The notes: generated from the sequence alone by a model not told the origin. Counted from the stretch's first letter, positions 34,333-46,263 are shown. The stretch: DNA of 64,000 nt from Dastarcus helophoroides (GCA_028583605.1 CM053336.1:30054496-30118495), one strand, 5' to 3'. Program-made: numbers and translations.

Positions 34333-36178
34333 TACAGGCTGTTTCATAATTGCATGCTAAACCGGCAGGGGGATATTCCTTGGGCAATTTTAAGACAAAA
34401 TTTTCGTATTAACATAGGTCCGGAAACGCTTCATTTTCGATATACAGGGCGGTAAAAGTTGAAGAAAAAATCGGTTTTTCTTCAATATTTCTGAGACTGG
34501 TTTAGATATTTTTTTGATATTCAGTACACGATATCTGGGTATAAAAGCAAGTATTTTAACAAAAAAAACATTTGTTCTGATTCCACCAGTGGCGTTCCCA
34601 CAAACAGGTCGATACACATTTTTGAAAAAAAAATGTGACGCCAATGCTATTTTTCAAAATAAGAATTATTTTCCTAGTCTTTGTTGTGTTTCTATCAAAA
34701 TGAGCTCTTGACTTTTTGTCCTACGACGGCCTGTTTCCGAATTAAAAAATAAAAATCATTTACTTGCTATGCCGCTATGGTAGATTAATTTATTAATGAA
34801 ATCTTAGCAATGAAATTAATTAAATCATATCAGGTGTTGAAAATGTCCACCACCTGCAAGTATGCACGCCTCAACTCTTCTTCTCATAGATTCGCGTACT
34901 CGTTGAAAAATTCCTGGCGTATTTCTTATAGTGTTGCAGGAATCTGTTATGCGATTTCTCAGTTCTTCTTCAGTTTGGATTGGGGTGCCATAAACTAAGG
35001 TTTTAAGATAGCCCCATAAAAAATAATCTGACGTGACGATAATTTTCTCCATTTAATCTTCTTGGCAGAAAAAAGGGTCCAATTAAATAGTCGTCAAGAA
35101 TTCCTGCCCACACATTTACCGAGAATTGTTCTTGGTGATTGACTTCGACCATGGCATGCGGGTTCTCTTCAGCCCAAAAGTGATTGTTGTGGAAGTTTCT
35201 AATTGCATTTCGAGAAAAACTGGCTTCATCAGTAAATAATACTTCTCTGTCAAATAGTGGATTTTCAACAATTTTTTTGCATAAACTATTGGCAGAAATT
35301 TATACGAAATGGTAAATCCCGAGGCAGTAAGGCCTGAACCCGTTGAATATGGTAAGGGTATAACAAAAAATCGTGAAGTATCCTCTAGACTAAAATATGG
35401 GAGACATTTAAATTACTAGCAATTTTCCTTGTGCTTATTTCGGGATTTTGCTCAACTGAATTAAGAACAGCTATTTCAGTTTCTTCTGTTCTTGCGGTTC
35501 TTTGTGCCCCTTTTAAGTGATGATCGGGTTTAAAACATCCCTTCTCGCGTAGTCTTCTATGAACGCTTGAAAAAGTTCTTGCATCTGGCACAATTCTTTG
35601 CAGAAAACGCTCCGCATACAGTCGCCTGGCTTCAAATGCATTTCCATCCGCAAGACCGTACATGTAATGAATATCGGCAAACTCAGCATTCTCAAACATA
35701 TTTTCTTATACTTATCAATCACTCACATTCAGATAAAGTATTGAAGTGAAAAATTTGACACTTGGTTGTAAACACAAAACTAAATCTCAGTGGCCTACTA
35801 GATTTTCATTAATAAATTATTAATTATTAATAAATTAAAAAAATAATTCTTATTTTGAAAAATAGCATTGGCGTCACATTTTTTTTCCAAAAATGTGTAT
35901 CGACCTGTTTGTGGGAACGCCACTGGTGGAATCAGAACAAATGTTTTTTAGTCAAAATACTTGCTTTTATACCCAGATATCGTGTACTGAATATCAAAAA
36001 AATATCTAAACCAGTCTCAGAAATATTGAAGAAAAACCGATTTTTTCTTTAATTTTTACCGCCCTGTATATCGAAAATGAAGCGTTTCCGGACCTATGTA
36101 AATATAAATATTTTGTCTTAAAATTGCCCAAGGAATATCCCCCTGCCGGTTCAGCATGCAATTATGAAACACTCTGTA
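34333..36178 (-). mobile_element. Tc1/mariner-like element with 340-bp inverted repeats
   Basis: TACAG(G/A)(C/G)TGTTTCATAA opens both ends, and TA flanks both sides. The arms 34333-34672 and 35840-36178 are highly similar along their length and include a gggcggtaaaa-type motif. The 1.85-kb element has inserted into a T-rich array, which continues on both sides. Minus-strand transposase. Confidence 0.85.
34825..35699 (-). pseudogene. Mariner-like transposase (DUF4817-type N terminus)
   Basis: The N terminus at 35699-35385 (NAEFADIHYMYGLADGNAFEARRLYAERF, given here only in outline) matches the helix-turn-helix region called DUF4817 in insect transposon proteins. It is followed after frame breaks by decayed catalytic-domain sequence (35380-35060), then the C terminus FLWGYLKTLVYG...RRVEACILAGGGHFQHL at 35052-34825. 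Several frameshifts prevent a product. Confidence 0.75.
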
Positions 36179-36180
36179 TA

Positions 36181-38390
36181 TTTTATTTTGAAAATTGGGA
36201 CATTTTATTTTTTTTTTAAATTTTGACAAACTTTTTTAAAATCTTCTCTTTTTTGTGAAATTGTGACTTATTTGAATATTTAGATATTTTTTTTTGGAGA
36301 TATAAAATTTTTTTCGAATTTGCTTTGAAACTTCGACCTTTTTCCCAAAATCTTTATAGGCTTTGAAATTTTGACTTTTTTGCTAATTTGTATCCAAAAA
36401 ATTTGCCCTTTTTCAAAAATTTGACTTAGGAATTTAAAGGTATTTTAAAGATTTGAGTTCTTTAAAAATTTTGACGTTCTTGAAAATTTTAAAATTTTGA
36501 TTTTGATTTTTTTTAAATTACGACTTTTTTGAGAATTTTGCCTCTTTTGAGAGTTTTGCCTGTTCTGGAAATTTCGACTATGTTTTAAAAATTTCTTCCT
36601 TTTTTGATAATTTCGACTTTTTTTGAAAATTTTGACATGTTCTTAAGTTTTCGTTTTTTTTCTGAAAATATTGACTTTTTTTCATTATTGGGATTTTAAA
36701 AATTGAAATCTATTATCCAAAATTTTGACTATTTGTTAATTGAGACTGTGTGGATTTTTTGAAAATTTCGACCACCTTTCATTGAAATCACGTCTTTTTC
36801 GTGAAATTTTGATTTTGTTTTGGACATTTCTTCCATTTCTAATAAATTCGACTTTTTTGAAAATTCTACATTTTCTTAAATTTTAGTATTTTTTTCCAAA
36901 AATGTAAACCGTTTTTTATTACATTGACTTCCAAAATTTAGCCCTTTTTTTAAATTTCCGACTTTTGGTAATTTCTTTCTTTTTGAACATTACGACTTTT
37001 CTAAAAATTTGATTATATGTAAATTTTGGGGTTATTTTGTCAATTTCGCAATTTTTAAAATTGCATTTCTTCAAAACCTTGACTTTCTCGTGACATTTTG
37101 AATTTCGATTTTTTTTTTAATGTTGGGATTATTGGGAATATTGGCCTCCTTGTAAATATCGGTAGTTTTAAAAATTTTGATTACTTCTTGAAATTTAGAC
37201 TTTAACTTTTTGATAATTTTTACTTTTAAGCCTGTAACTACGGCTTTCGTTAAAAGACCAAGCAGTGCAATGACTCTTTCGTGAGATACGAGTGCCCTCA
37301 ATAAGCAATTAAACAGATTAAGCCAGGTCAGTCATAAAATCATGTCACGCAAAGTTTCTATTAAAAATACATTTACAGTTATTTTTCAGCATTTATTTCT
37401 GCGTTTCTATTAATGGTTTTGTTGAAATATTTCCATAGTTAAAGAGTTAAAAATTTCAATTTTTTTCAAGAATTTGACTTTTTAACAATTTGGAGTTATT
37501 TTAAATATTTTGATTTTTTTGAAAATTAAAATTTGTGCAAAATTTCGACATTTTTGAAAATTTCAACAACCTTTGTTTAAAATCTTAACGTTTTTGTAAA
37601 ATTTCACTTTTTTTTCGGAAATTTCCACTTTATTTTTTTAATTTTTTCTTTATTTTGGATATTGCTCTTTTATGGTTCAAAATTGAAACATCTTAAATGT
37701 TTGGTTTTTTTTCTGAAAACGTCGAATTTTTTCATTTTTTTGACTCCAGAAATTTAGACTTATTTTCAAATTTTTGATTCTTTTACTAATTTCGACTGCT
37801 TTTTGAATTTTAGCTTTATCTAAATTTAAACTTTTTCCCGCAATTGCTTATTTTTTAGTAGAAAATTTCAGTTTTTTCGGAATTGAAGACTTTTCAAAAT
37901 GTTATTGAATACATTTCGAGTTTTTCAGCTTTTTACGATATTCTGCATTTTTTGTTTTTTAATTTTTTGAGTTTTTAGAAAATTTTTACTGCCAAGAATT
38001 TTGTTTTAAATATTTTATTATTTAAGTGTATGTTGATTTTTTTAAGTTTTAAATTTTGTCTTAAGAGAAACCTAAAATGATCGTAAAATATCCACGCCTT
38101 TCAGGTTTTTTTCCAAATTTTGTCTTGAAGATAGCTTTTCCGAATTTTGAGTTTTTATCTAAATTTTTACTTTTTTAAACATCTTGCCATAAAATTGAAA
38201 ATTTTGACTTTTCGATTTTTTTGAAAATTTCGATTCCTAACATTTTTATCATTTTGACCACTAAATTTTTTTGTAAAATTCCACCGTGCTGAAAATTTGG
38301 GTTTTATTTAAATTTCCACCTTTTTCAAAATTTTGACTTTTTGAAAATTTAGACTTATGCTTTCATAGGGTCGTTTTTCTCTTGAAATTT
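36181..38390 (+). repeat. Degenerate T-rich ~18-21 bp array
   Basis: The clearest copy of the array. Successive units near 36530-36650 measure 18, 20, 21, 18 and 19 bases between GAC/GCC landmarks. 37755-38000 is similar in detail to 60355-60575 (shared aaaatgttattgaatacatt and tttttcagctttttgc-like parts). 34100-34330 is the same array before the mariner insertion. Confidence 0.6.
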
Positions 38391-38399
38391 ATACTTCTT

Positions 38400-41110
38400 G
38401 TGAACAAAAGATCATTTTATTTTATCTTTTTTTGTGGAACAGACTCGTTCTCGGTTTTTTCAAAAATAGATATACAAATCTTGTCCTCTAAAACCAAGAA
38501 AGATTTAAAAACACAACAGTTGCTCGAAAGCTTCTCGATAGCTAAGCTATCAAAAAAGAGATGCGCGTATCTCTCTGAAGATAAACAAGTTTTGTTTAAT
38601 TGTAACATCATTTTGATAAATAGTAACTTCATAAATTGATTAAATTAGAAAATTTATTTTAAATATCTTGATGTGATGTGTACATTATTGTTTACACAAG
38701 AGTGCGGTCAAATACCTGACACTGCAGGTCTAAAAAAAATATTGTATATGAGATTTGTGGTCTCTGGTGACCCACGAAGTCCGGGATTTTGTCTAATAGG
38801 AGTTGGACGTTTAAATCCGAGTCCTTTAGAATTACTGTTGTCAGCGAAGGCCAACGTTGCATATTTGTGACCTAAGTCAATTGACCCACACGTCTGGCCA
38901 TCATTCAGTGAGTCCAGATGTTCCTTTCAACGAGAACAGATTTTAAGCAGATATGTCCACCTAAGTTATTATATTTCTCAAAAGACACGATAGCAGGAAT
39001 TGTATTATATATTCTAGCTATTCGCGATCACGTTGGTACTCCCCAAGCCATCAGCTTCTGGTCTCTAAAAGTTCTACGTTTTCGGACCCAGTAAAGGATT
39101 CGGCAGGTAATCTGTCGAAAATTCCAAGAGAGCGCACATCGTGCAATGCCTTGTAAAAGCAGAGGATGCTATCGCATTTGTCAATCGAACCTATATTGGA
39201 TGTGTCTGGGAAAAAACCCAGTCCTTCCTATGCAATAAGTGCCAAGCTCACAACAATAAGCGAATTTGGTGAGTAATTTTAAGTCCGAGAACAAATCTGT
39301 CCATTCTGTGAAACGAAGATAACAATTCCTGAATTTTTGTTCTGCGATTTGATAAATTAACTTCCTCAAAAAATCTGTTTTGGGCGTGAATAGTCGCAGT
39401 AAAATTAAAGAAAATTTATGATAGCGAATAAAGTTGAGATTTATGAGACCTGTCGAAGACACTTCTTCCAAGGTGCAGATCCGATAAAGAAGCTTATTGA
39501 TATCGAAAGTACAGGTACTAGCTAATCCCTGGTACCCGGCAGTATACTAATCCCCGCCCCTTCACTTTCAGCCTGCTAAGAAAGAAATTCGTCGACGATC
39601 CTGCAATCCTGACTTTTATAAATACGCTTAATTAAGATGGAAACATTCTGTCAAAATAATGCCGTGTTATTTTAGCAAGAAAGATCATCAAAATGATGAT
39701 ATGCTAACAAACAGTTACAAAATAAAATTGTTAAAAAATACATGCAGGAATCAATTCAATAGTGAAACTGTCACTGTGAAACCTTTAAACTTTAGTTGTA
39801 AAAAAATAATAAAAAAATCTAATATTGATATAAAAAAACTCCCACCTTTTGACATGATACGGCTAATACAATAATCTCGCCAGGAGCAGAATATATTAAA
39901 GTCAGTAATATGACAATTCTACAATACAAATGACTAATAACTCAACTAAATTAAAAGTACTTAATTTAAGTAAACGTTACAAGGTTATCACATAATATGT
40001 AATCAACAAAAGCAAAGAAAAATCACTCATTTTGCTAACTTTGGGACACACTGAGATTCACGTAAACCGAAAGGCTCGAAAAAGAAAATGTAACTAACTA
40101 TTTCCCTGCAAATTTACTATTTTTATAAGCCTAGTCTTTTTCACCTTCTTGACTATCCAGCCTCGTGGCTAAATCTCTTGAACAAAGAAAATCTATTTAC
40201 CTTAAACTATTGCTATCCAAAGCAACCGTTCCCCGGTCAAGTAGCATCCCTGACCGGATCTTTACCAACCCTAATTGCCGCCTTATCATAAGATAACATC
40301 TCTGGAACCCAATTTCTTAAAAGTATCTATTTTGGTCGTTATGATACTACCTCGTAAATCAGACAGATATTTTATAATTTATGGCAACCTTTCCACACTT
40401 TTTTTTGTATTCATAACCTTCGTTCATTAGCAAGAAAAAAAATGCTTGGCAATCTCATAACGTTATAAATACATCTAGTTGGGATGGTCATTAAAATGAT
40501 GGGCAATAATAAATTGTTTAAATAATTACCATTTTAATAAAATATTTATAAAAATATCGTGGAATTTTTAATATTTCCGTTGTACATATTTACATTTTAA
40601 ATTTTTAATTAAAGTTTCACAATAGTTATAATGATTTTTAAGGTTTATCTTAGCATTTACGGTTCTTCTAGCCTTTAAATAAATTACCAAAAATATCCGT
40701 AAGAACGGTTTAGTAAAAAGAAATAGCGTTAATTAACTTTTTTACAGTTATTTTAAAATCGAAAGAATCTAAACTTTTTGATGAATTTTAACCAATTGAC
40801 TTTAATCCACTTGAGATTCTATTAACCTTTCCTAAAATAGTTTTGATATCATTAAAATACCTATTTATTTCTTCTGCAGGTTGTTTAACTACCTTAAATT
40901 TTCCTTTATTATTCTTCTGACTATTGAATTTTAATTTCAGCTTTTTATATTCTTTTTCCAAACTTTTTATCTTTTTAAATCTATGGTTGGACAGTTTGAC
41001 ATGTTTACGTCTTGTGTGACTATCTTTAGCTGAATTTTTGTGAAACACTCCTTAATCTTGTAATACACGCCTGAAATGCTTTTTATTAAGCGCGCCATTT
41101 TAACTTATTA
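38400..41110. other. Unassigned AT-rich stretch
   Basis: No transposon ends, recognisable domain or RNA seen. ORFs such as 39659-39874 (+) and 40788-41048 (-) encode Lys/Asn-rich sequences; the latter (86 codons, with SLEKEYKKLKLKF) could form a short coiled coil. Neither has support beyond being open. Confidence 0.4.
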
Positions 41111-41375
41111 CGCGTTTCGCCTCACCGAGTAAGTACCGAAACGATAAAAGTAGAGGTTTTTCACTGTCAATGTTGTCATCTTCAACTTTTGCTACACCTC
41201 TTATGTTCTTTACGGTACCAGATTAGAATCAAGCTCACCAGGGTCTTTTTTCCTCGCTAATTTTTTCAAGCCCGTTCCCTTGGCAGTGGTTTCGCTAGAT
41301 AGTGGGTAGGGACAGTTGGGAATCTAGTTGAGCCATTTATGCGCGTCACCAATTAGATGACGAGGCATTTGGCTA
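41111..41375 (-). rRNA. 28S rRNA fragment starting at the R2 insertion point (relic)
   Basis: Minus strand begins TAGCCAAATGCCTCGTC, the sequence found directly downstream of the R2 cleavage site. It continues through GACGCGCAT, CTATCTAGCGAAACC, AAGGGAACGGGCTTG and the ACTTACTCGGT block before diverging at 41111. Several changes from the consensus mark it as a pseudogene. It forms the 3' flank of element B. Confidence 0.85.
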
Positions 41376-41445
41376 TATAAAATATTTATTTAATTAAATA
41401 CATGTTGCCTTGCGGCATTATATCCATTACCAAAGAAATACAATA

Positions 41446-41997
41446 TTAATAGTAATCAAATATAGATAGATTATAGCATTGGCTTAATCTCCTGAACAGC
41501 GCCATAAGAGCCGGGCGGTCGGTAGGGAACCCCTCTGTGGCCACTTGTAGCTGGATATTGGCACTGGTTCCTTTGGCTATACACACGTCAGCAGGCTTGT
41601 CGTGGAGGTACGCTAGGTACATCCAGACAGCCTGCAATATTGACGGTTCTCTCAGTCTGGAGAGTTGGTATCTCGATGATGGGTCGTTCCCAGATTGTTT
41701 GGTCAATCGGGCAACACTGAGCCAGAGGGATCGATTGGGCTGTTCGTTGCTGTATTGGCAGGAGTTTCGGGAGTCGACTGTGTGGGTCCTTGTTGTGGAC
41801 ATCTTTGAGTTTGTGTCTCCGTTAGGCATGCAACAGGAGTTGGCTTGGGGATGAAAATTTCCACCTTTTGTAGGGCCTTGGACAAAGGTAACACTCTTTG
41901 TTCGGCTTGTTACTTGTAAGCTTGGTAAATTCCTGTAGGTAGGGGGGGGGGGGTTTGTAGCATTCCCCGTCTGGGGGCGAAGGGTTTTGGCTTCCAT
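41446..41997 (-). CDS. ORF X of element B, conserved unknown protein
   Basis: 183 codons between the endonuclease and the 28S junction. The N-terminal half is Pro/Thr/Asn-rich with PTYRNL and FVQG. The C-terminal half is the conserved core: WLSVARLTKQSGND, SRYQLSRLREPS, LQAV, MYLAYLHDKPADVC, then an L-x-LF-x-R end. A matching ORF lies at 44711-45398 in element C. By hand alignment of 46 core codons I count 13 synonymous and 4 amino-acid differences, so the protein was under selection. I do not recognise a catalytic motif or fold. It is in a different frame from the endonuclease and may be a separate ORF or a shifted C-terminal extension. Confidence 0.65.
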   Translation of the reverse strand: MEAKTLRPQTGNATNPPPPTYRNLPSLQVTSRTKSVTFVQGPTKGGNFHPQANSCCMPNGDTNSKMSTTRTHTVDSRNSCQYSNEQPNRSLWLSVARLTKQSGNDPSSRYQLSRLREPSILQAVWMYLAYLHDKPADVCIAKGTSANIQLQVATEGFPTDRPALMALFRRLSQCYNLSIFDYY

Positions 41998-42009
41998 CCT
42001 TTGTTGCTC

Positions 42010-42764
42010 TTGTGGAAGGAGTTCTCATATTGCTTCTCATAAAGTAGAAGTGTATTGAAACACCCTACTGCAGTACTAAATAGATCGTGAAATTCTTTAG
42101 GGGTTAGGAAATGTGCAGCATAGTAGTGGTAGCTGCATTGCACACTAAAAATATGCCACGTGCGCCCAACGTGTATGGGGCGAAAGTGAAGTTTTGTCCA
42201 GGCCATTTCCGGTTGGCTGCCCCGAGGAACTTCTCATTGTTGTAGTCGGTTATTTTGCGTTCATACACAGTACCTAAAGGTAGATGTCCGTCCCAGGATA
42301 CCTGTACGTCGCAGACGACCGTTTGGTCGGGTTTGTGGATGATTAAGTCAGGTTTAAAGAGAGTGTCGTCCGAGTGTCACATGAGGCTCTGGATCTGTGT
42401 TTTATTCCTTGCGACTGCAGTTTTCTTTGATTTTTCGGACAATTTTGTTATGTCGGGATATTCGTTGGTAATGTGTTACCGAACGTACCTGTAGTACGTG
42501 GCATATTGTTTTGTTTTTGTTGCAGCCTACTTTGCATTGTTTTTTGTCTGGTAGATTAGAGGGGAGTGCAACTAACTGATCAACTATTTGCTTCCGAATT
42601 AGACTGTCAACGGCTTCTAGAGTGGACCTAACATTGCCTTGCAGAGCTGTCCTTGCAAGGTGCTTGATGTCTTCTGATAGGTCGCTATTAATCTCCTCTA
42701 GAAGCCACTGGCGTAAATAAATGAGCGGGTCTTCGTTCTGCGCGGGAGAAACAGGACCTGGCAT
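42010..42764 (-). pseudogene. R2-type endonuclease domain of element B
   Basis: The N-terminal helix block (LARTALQGNVRSTLEAVDSL) is fused to the restriction-like endonuclease. The cysteine motif CKVGCNKNKTICHV and HNKIVRKI are followed, after a frame shift, by LFKPDLIIHK, VVCDVQVSWDG and YERKITDY. These hold the PD...D...K/Y residues of the nuclease core, all present. This domain nicks the 28S target for target-primed reverse transcription. With the RT gone, only nuclease and DNA-binding parts remain. The reading ends around 42010 (LLYEKQYEN). Confidence 0.75.
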
Positions 42765-43851
42765 GCTCCCAGAGAGTGACGGGCTGGGGCTTGAGAAAAA
42801 CGCGGGGAGTATGTAGCGTTCTTTGGATGGCCTAGGCTGTTAAGCAAAGTAAACGTCTAGGCTAATAGATGCCGGGTTTAGTGCTTTTTGGGATGATTTA
42901 CTGCCTTGAGAATAGATTTGGGTAGTGCCGTTATGATTCTGTATCAGCTTTTTCGGGGTGTACAGTGATTGAGGTTTGTACTAGAAGGTTGGCAGCTGAG
43001 GCTTTGGTTACAGGTTCCTGGAGAAGCGACATCTTAAGATCTTAAAGGGCTGGCAGCAGCCAAAGCGTCCACTAAATTGTGGGTTGTTTGAGGGCTATTT
43101 TGAAATTGGAGAAATTGCTGTTTTATAAGGCGAAAAAAGTCCTTATTTACAAGTTTATCTCTTTTATGCCGAATTTGGTACTTGGTAAACCCAGTGTACT
43201 TGACCATGTCGACTTGAAAATATTTTCCGCAAGGCGAGAGTCTTGCCTCAATTTCAGCCAGAGTGCACCTGATGTCGGCTTCGAATCTTTTAGTTTGGTC
43301 CTTCTGGTTGCTGTTATACTCCAGTGGGTGTCTTCTTTTCTGGTGTTGGGCGGTGTATTTCGGTATGGAAAGAAATAGGAGATGGCAGCCTTCCGGGAGG
43401 GTTCTCGGGCGCCGATGCGGGTATGGGTTTGTCCATCTCCCAGTTTGTCAGGGCGTATCTCTCTGTAGGACCTCTTTGGGAGCGGCATGTGATGTCGAGT
43501 GTGCTAAGTAAGTGTCAATATCTGTAGAGCTCCTTTGATCTTTACTATTGGTTTGAGATATTTGATCTAAAGTTATAATCTTTGAAAAGATTCAAGAAGA
43601 TTCTTAGTACTTTTCGACATGATTATATCCCGTGTTATTAGCAAGATTACTAGATGACCGCTTTTATATGAGGCCTATAGGGTGGAGGAGCTGTCAGTAT
43701 AATTAGGTGTTGTTTTTGTGAGCCAGAAGGGCTCAATTGTGGCAAATGACTGGAATTATTCATCAGGAGAATATGATAAGCAAGAAGGCGAGAGTTTTTT
43801 ATTTACTTATTTATCTGATGTGCAGCTTCACGAGATAATCATGTAATTGTG

Positions 43852-44498
43852 TATGGTAAAACTAACCTGTCTCATGACGGACTAAACCCAGCTCACGTTC
43901 CCTATAGGCGGCTGAACAATCCGACGCTTGGCAAATTCTGCTTCGCAATAATAGGAAGAGCTGAAATCAAAGGATCAAAAAGCAACGTCGCTATGAACGC
44001 TTGGTCGCCACAAGCCAGTTATCTCTGTAATAACTTTTCTGACACCTCTGGCTAAAACACTCTTCAAGCCAAAAGGATGGATAGGCCGTGCTTTTGCAGT
44101 CCCTATGCGTACTGAACATTGAGATCATTTTGCCCTTTTGCTGCTCTACGCAAGGTTTCTGTCCTCGCTGAGCTGGCCTTAGGACACCTGCGTTATTCTT
44201 TGACAGATGTACCGCCCTAGTTAAACTCTTCGCCTGGCAGTGTCCTTGAATCAAAACGCGACGACCACCGTGACAATCGTGCGAACGATTACCGACGGAA
44301 AGACGCCGACTCGAAGTCCGGTACGCCACTCTGCGCGTTTGGCTCGAGAACACCGTGACAGCCGCCGCTACATTGGCAAACGGCGCACGCGTTTCGCCTC
44401 ACCGAGTAAGTAAAGAACCGATGAAAGTAGTGGTATTTCACTGTGGATGTTGCCATCTTTTACTTATGCTACTCCTCTTATGTCTTCTTACAGTACCA

Positions 44499-44529
<31 letters not shown>

Positions 44530-44605
44530 TCCCGCTAATTTTTCCAAGCCCGTTCCCTTGGCAGTGGTTTCGCTAGATAGTAGGTAGGGACAGTTGTGAA
44601 TCTCG
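43852..44605 (-). rRNA. 28S rRNA fragment, 0.75 kb, domain V region (relic)
   Basis: Minus strand from CGAGATTC (44605) through CTAGCGAAACCACTGCCAAG, the ACTTACTCGGT block, a more diverged stretch (44270-44380), GGACACTGCCAGGC, GATAACTGGCTTGTGGC and CATAGCGACGTTGC to GACAGGTTAGTTTTACC (about 43852). This is the 28S part around the peptidyl-transferase centre. Changes at near-universal positions (ACAGAG for ACAGGG before ATAACTGG) show it is not functional. It is the 3' flank of element C and lies 5' of element B. Confidence 0.88.
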
Positions 44606-44710
44606 GCCATAAGGCATAGTATACAGAAAAGTAATAATCGGGACATATAATAGTTATTGAGTTCATAAGGATAAACACAAAGTAATGCCTCCTGTTGGTT
44701 GGGGCTGGTA

Positions 44711-45398
44711 TTATGGTAGTGGTCGAATAAACTTGTTATGGCTCTTCCTAGCCCTCTGGAGATAAGCGACATGCTCTGTGCGGATGTAATTAGCCAGAGC
44801 GTTAATGTCAGATTCTGCGTTCTGGGCAGTTATGTCATACGCATCGTGAAACCTTTTGAAAAGCGTCAATAGAGAGGATCGGTTCGTTGGAAATTCTTCT
44901 GTGGCCAGCCGAAGCCTGATGTTGGAGCTGGTTTCTCGCGGTACAAACGTCGGCAGGCTTATCGTGGAGGTACGCAAGGTACATCCGGACAGCCTGCAAC
45001 ATTGACGGTTCTCGGAGTCTGGATAGCTGGTATCTGGAATTGGTGTCATTCCCTGATTGCTTGGTCAATCGGGCGACACTCGGCCACAAGAGGTCTATGG
45101 ATAATTGTTGATCGTTCTTTTCTACTGCGTTGTCAGGTTGTGCTGTTATGTTAAGGGGTTTTGCTGTGGTGAAAGCCGCTGGCGGGCAAGGCTGTGGTTT
45201 GTGGGTGCCTCTTTCAGTCGCGCCTTGGACAAAGGCAATTCTCTTAACATGGCTGGTTTTTGGTGCCGAAGTGAGGTTCCGGTATGTTGGTTGTGCTTTA
45301 CTTTTCTTAATGTTAACAGCTTTGGGGTAAAATATTACTGCGGTAGGACTCAGGGCGGACTCAATGTTGGTAGTTGGAGCGCTCTGGCCTTCGTTCAT
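44711..45398 (-). CDS. ORF X of element C, conserved unknown protein
   Basis: Second copy of the ORF described at 41446-41997: PTYRNL, FVQGA, then PSVARLTKQSGND, SRYQLSRLREPS, VRMYLAYLHDKPADVC. A one-base frame shift near 44940 moves the remainder (TSSNIRLRLATEEFP, LLTLFKRF) into the frame of 44711-45049, which continues about 45 codons further than in B (to FIRPLP). The N-terminal half diverges except for the PTYRNL and FVQG blocks. Its position at the 3' end, just before the rDNA flank, is the same as in B. Confidence 0.65.
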
Positions 45399-45441
45399 CG
45401 CAGTAGGTCTTCTGGTTGATTGGCGACCTGTTTTAAGGGCG

Positions 45442-46263
45442 TCAGGCAGGGGCTATAGAAATGGGGCGGTAGTTGGAGACCGTACGCCTGTCCCCGTCTT
45501 TATGGATAAGGACCGTCTTCAGCCTCCTCCAATCAGTGGGGATGATGTTGCGTGCCAGGATGTAGTTGAAAAGGATCGCCAAAACGGCGTTATCTACGGC
45601 CTTGACGGTCTCCGTTAAGACACCGTCAGGGCCGGAAGCGGCTCTTCGCCACCCATCCTTAGCCTTCGTAACATCATCCTCCCTGATCGGGACCATGACT
45701 GGCTCTGCGGTCTTAAGGCCAGTCAATGGTGGAGGTCTGAAGGGGTCTCCTTTCGGGCGTTCGAATAGTGCCCGATAGTAATCATGTATGGCTTGGTCCT
45801 CCGGGAGATCTTCCACAAGACTTATCTCCCTACCCTCAATAATGGCCCCTGCCTGCGCCGGTCGAGCTTTGCCATAAAGATCTTAGGCTTTCTTGAAGGC
45901 GCTGGCGCGGGGTCCTTGGCCGGTGGTGGTTTGGCCACAATGCTTTGGAGGGTTTTTGGGGTTACCAACTCTTTTGTGTTTAGGGAGGAGGAAGAACTCC
46001 TTGACCCAAGCGTCCAGAAAATTTTGGGACGCATTGGGGTCTTCCTCCCTAATAGCCTTTATCAACAAAGAAAGGCGCGTGATTGTACTATCCTGGAGGT
46101 CGGAGAGGAGCCCGTCAATGGCCTCAAGGAATGGGTTTTGCCTCCTGGGAGAAATGGGCTCCCGGGCTGCAAGCAGGTTTCTTTGGAGGGGGTCGAACGC
46201 AGTCGGTGGGGGGTTCTGGCGAGTGCGAACAGTCTAGCGCGGGGGAGGCTTCTGCCTCTTTGA
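45442..46263 (-). pseudogene. Element C, linker and start of reverse transcriptase
   Basis: Frame pieces ITRLSLLIKAIREEDPN and a Pro-rich linker lead into LVEDLPEDQAIHDYYRALFE, then the RT start: ASGPDGV, IIPTDWRRLKTVLIHKDGD and NYRPISIAP. The reading stops here; motifs for the palm (including the FADD catalytic block) are absent. At least one frameshift near 45890. Confidence 0.75.

Larger units (their letters stand above)
41376..43515 (-). mobile_element. R2-clade element B, internally deleted
   Basis: Its 3' end meets 28S sequence exactly at the canonical R2 site (41375/41376). From 5' to 3': remains of the N-terminal region (HPLEYN, EADIRCTLAEIEARL, QIRHKRDK, in shifted frames, 43380-43090), the block LIYLRQWLLEEINSDL (42730), then directly the endonuclease. 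Zinc fingers and the whole reverse transcriptase are deleted. A further ORF (41446-41997) and a 3' UTR of about 70 bp follow. The 5' end is uncertain; 43516-43851 may be its leader. Confidence 0.75.

Noticed and set aside
40788..41048. 86-codon Lys-rich minus-strand ORF
   Set aside because: Could be a short coiled coil, but composition follows the AT-rich sequence and nothing else supports it.
43849..44055. Plus-strand ORF of 68 codons
   Set aside because: Antisense of the 28S rRNA relic.
41100..44605. Shared 3' UTR of elements B and C as an element feature
   Set aside because: The shared sequence downstream of both is 28S rRNA, the target flank, not element sequence.
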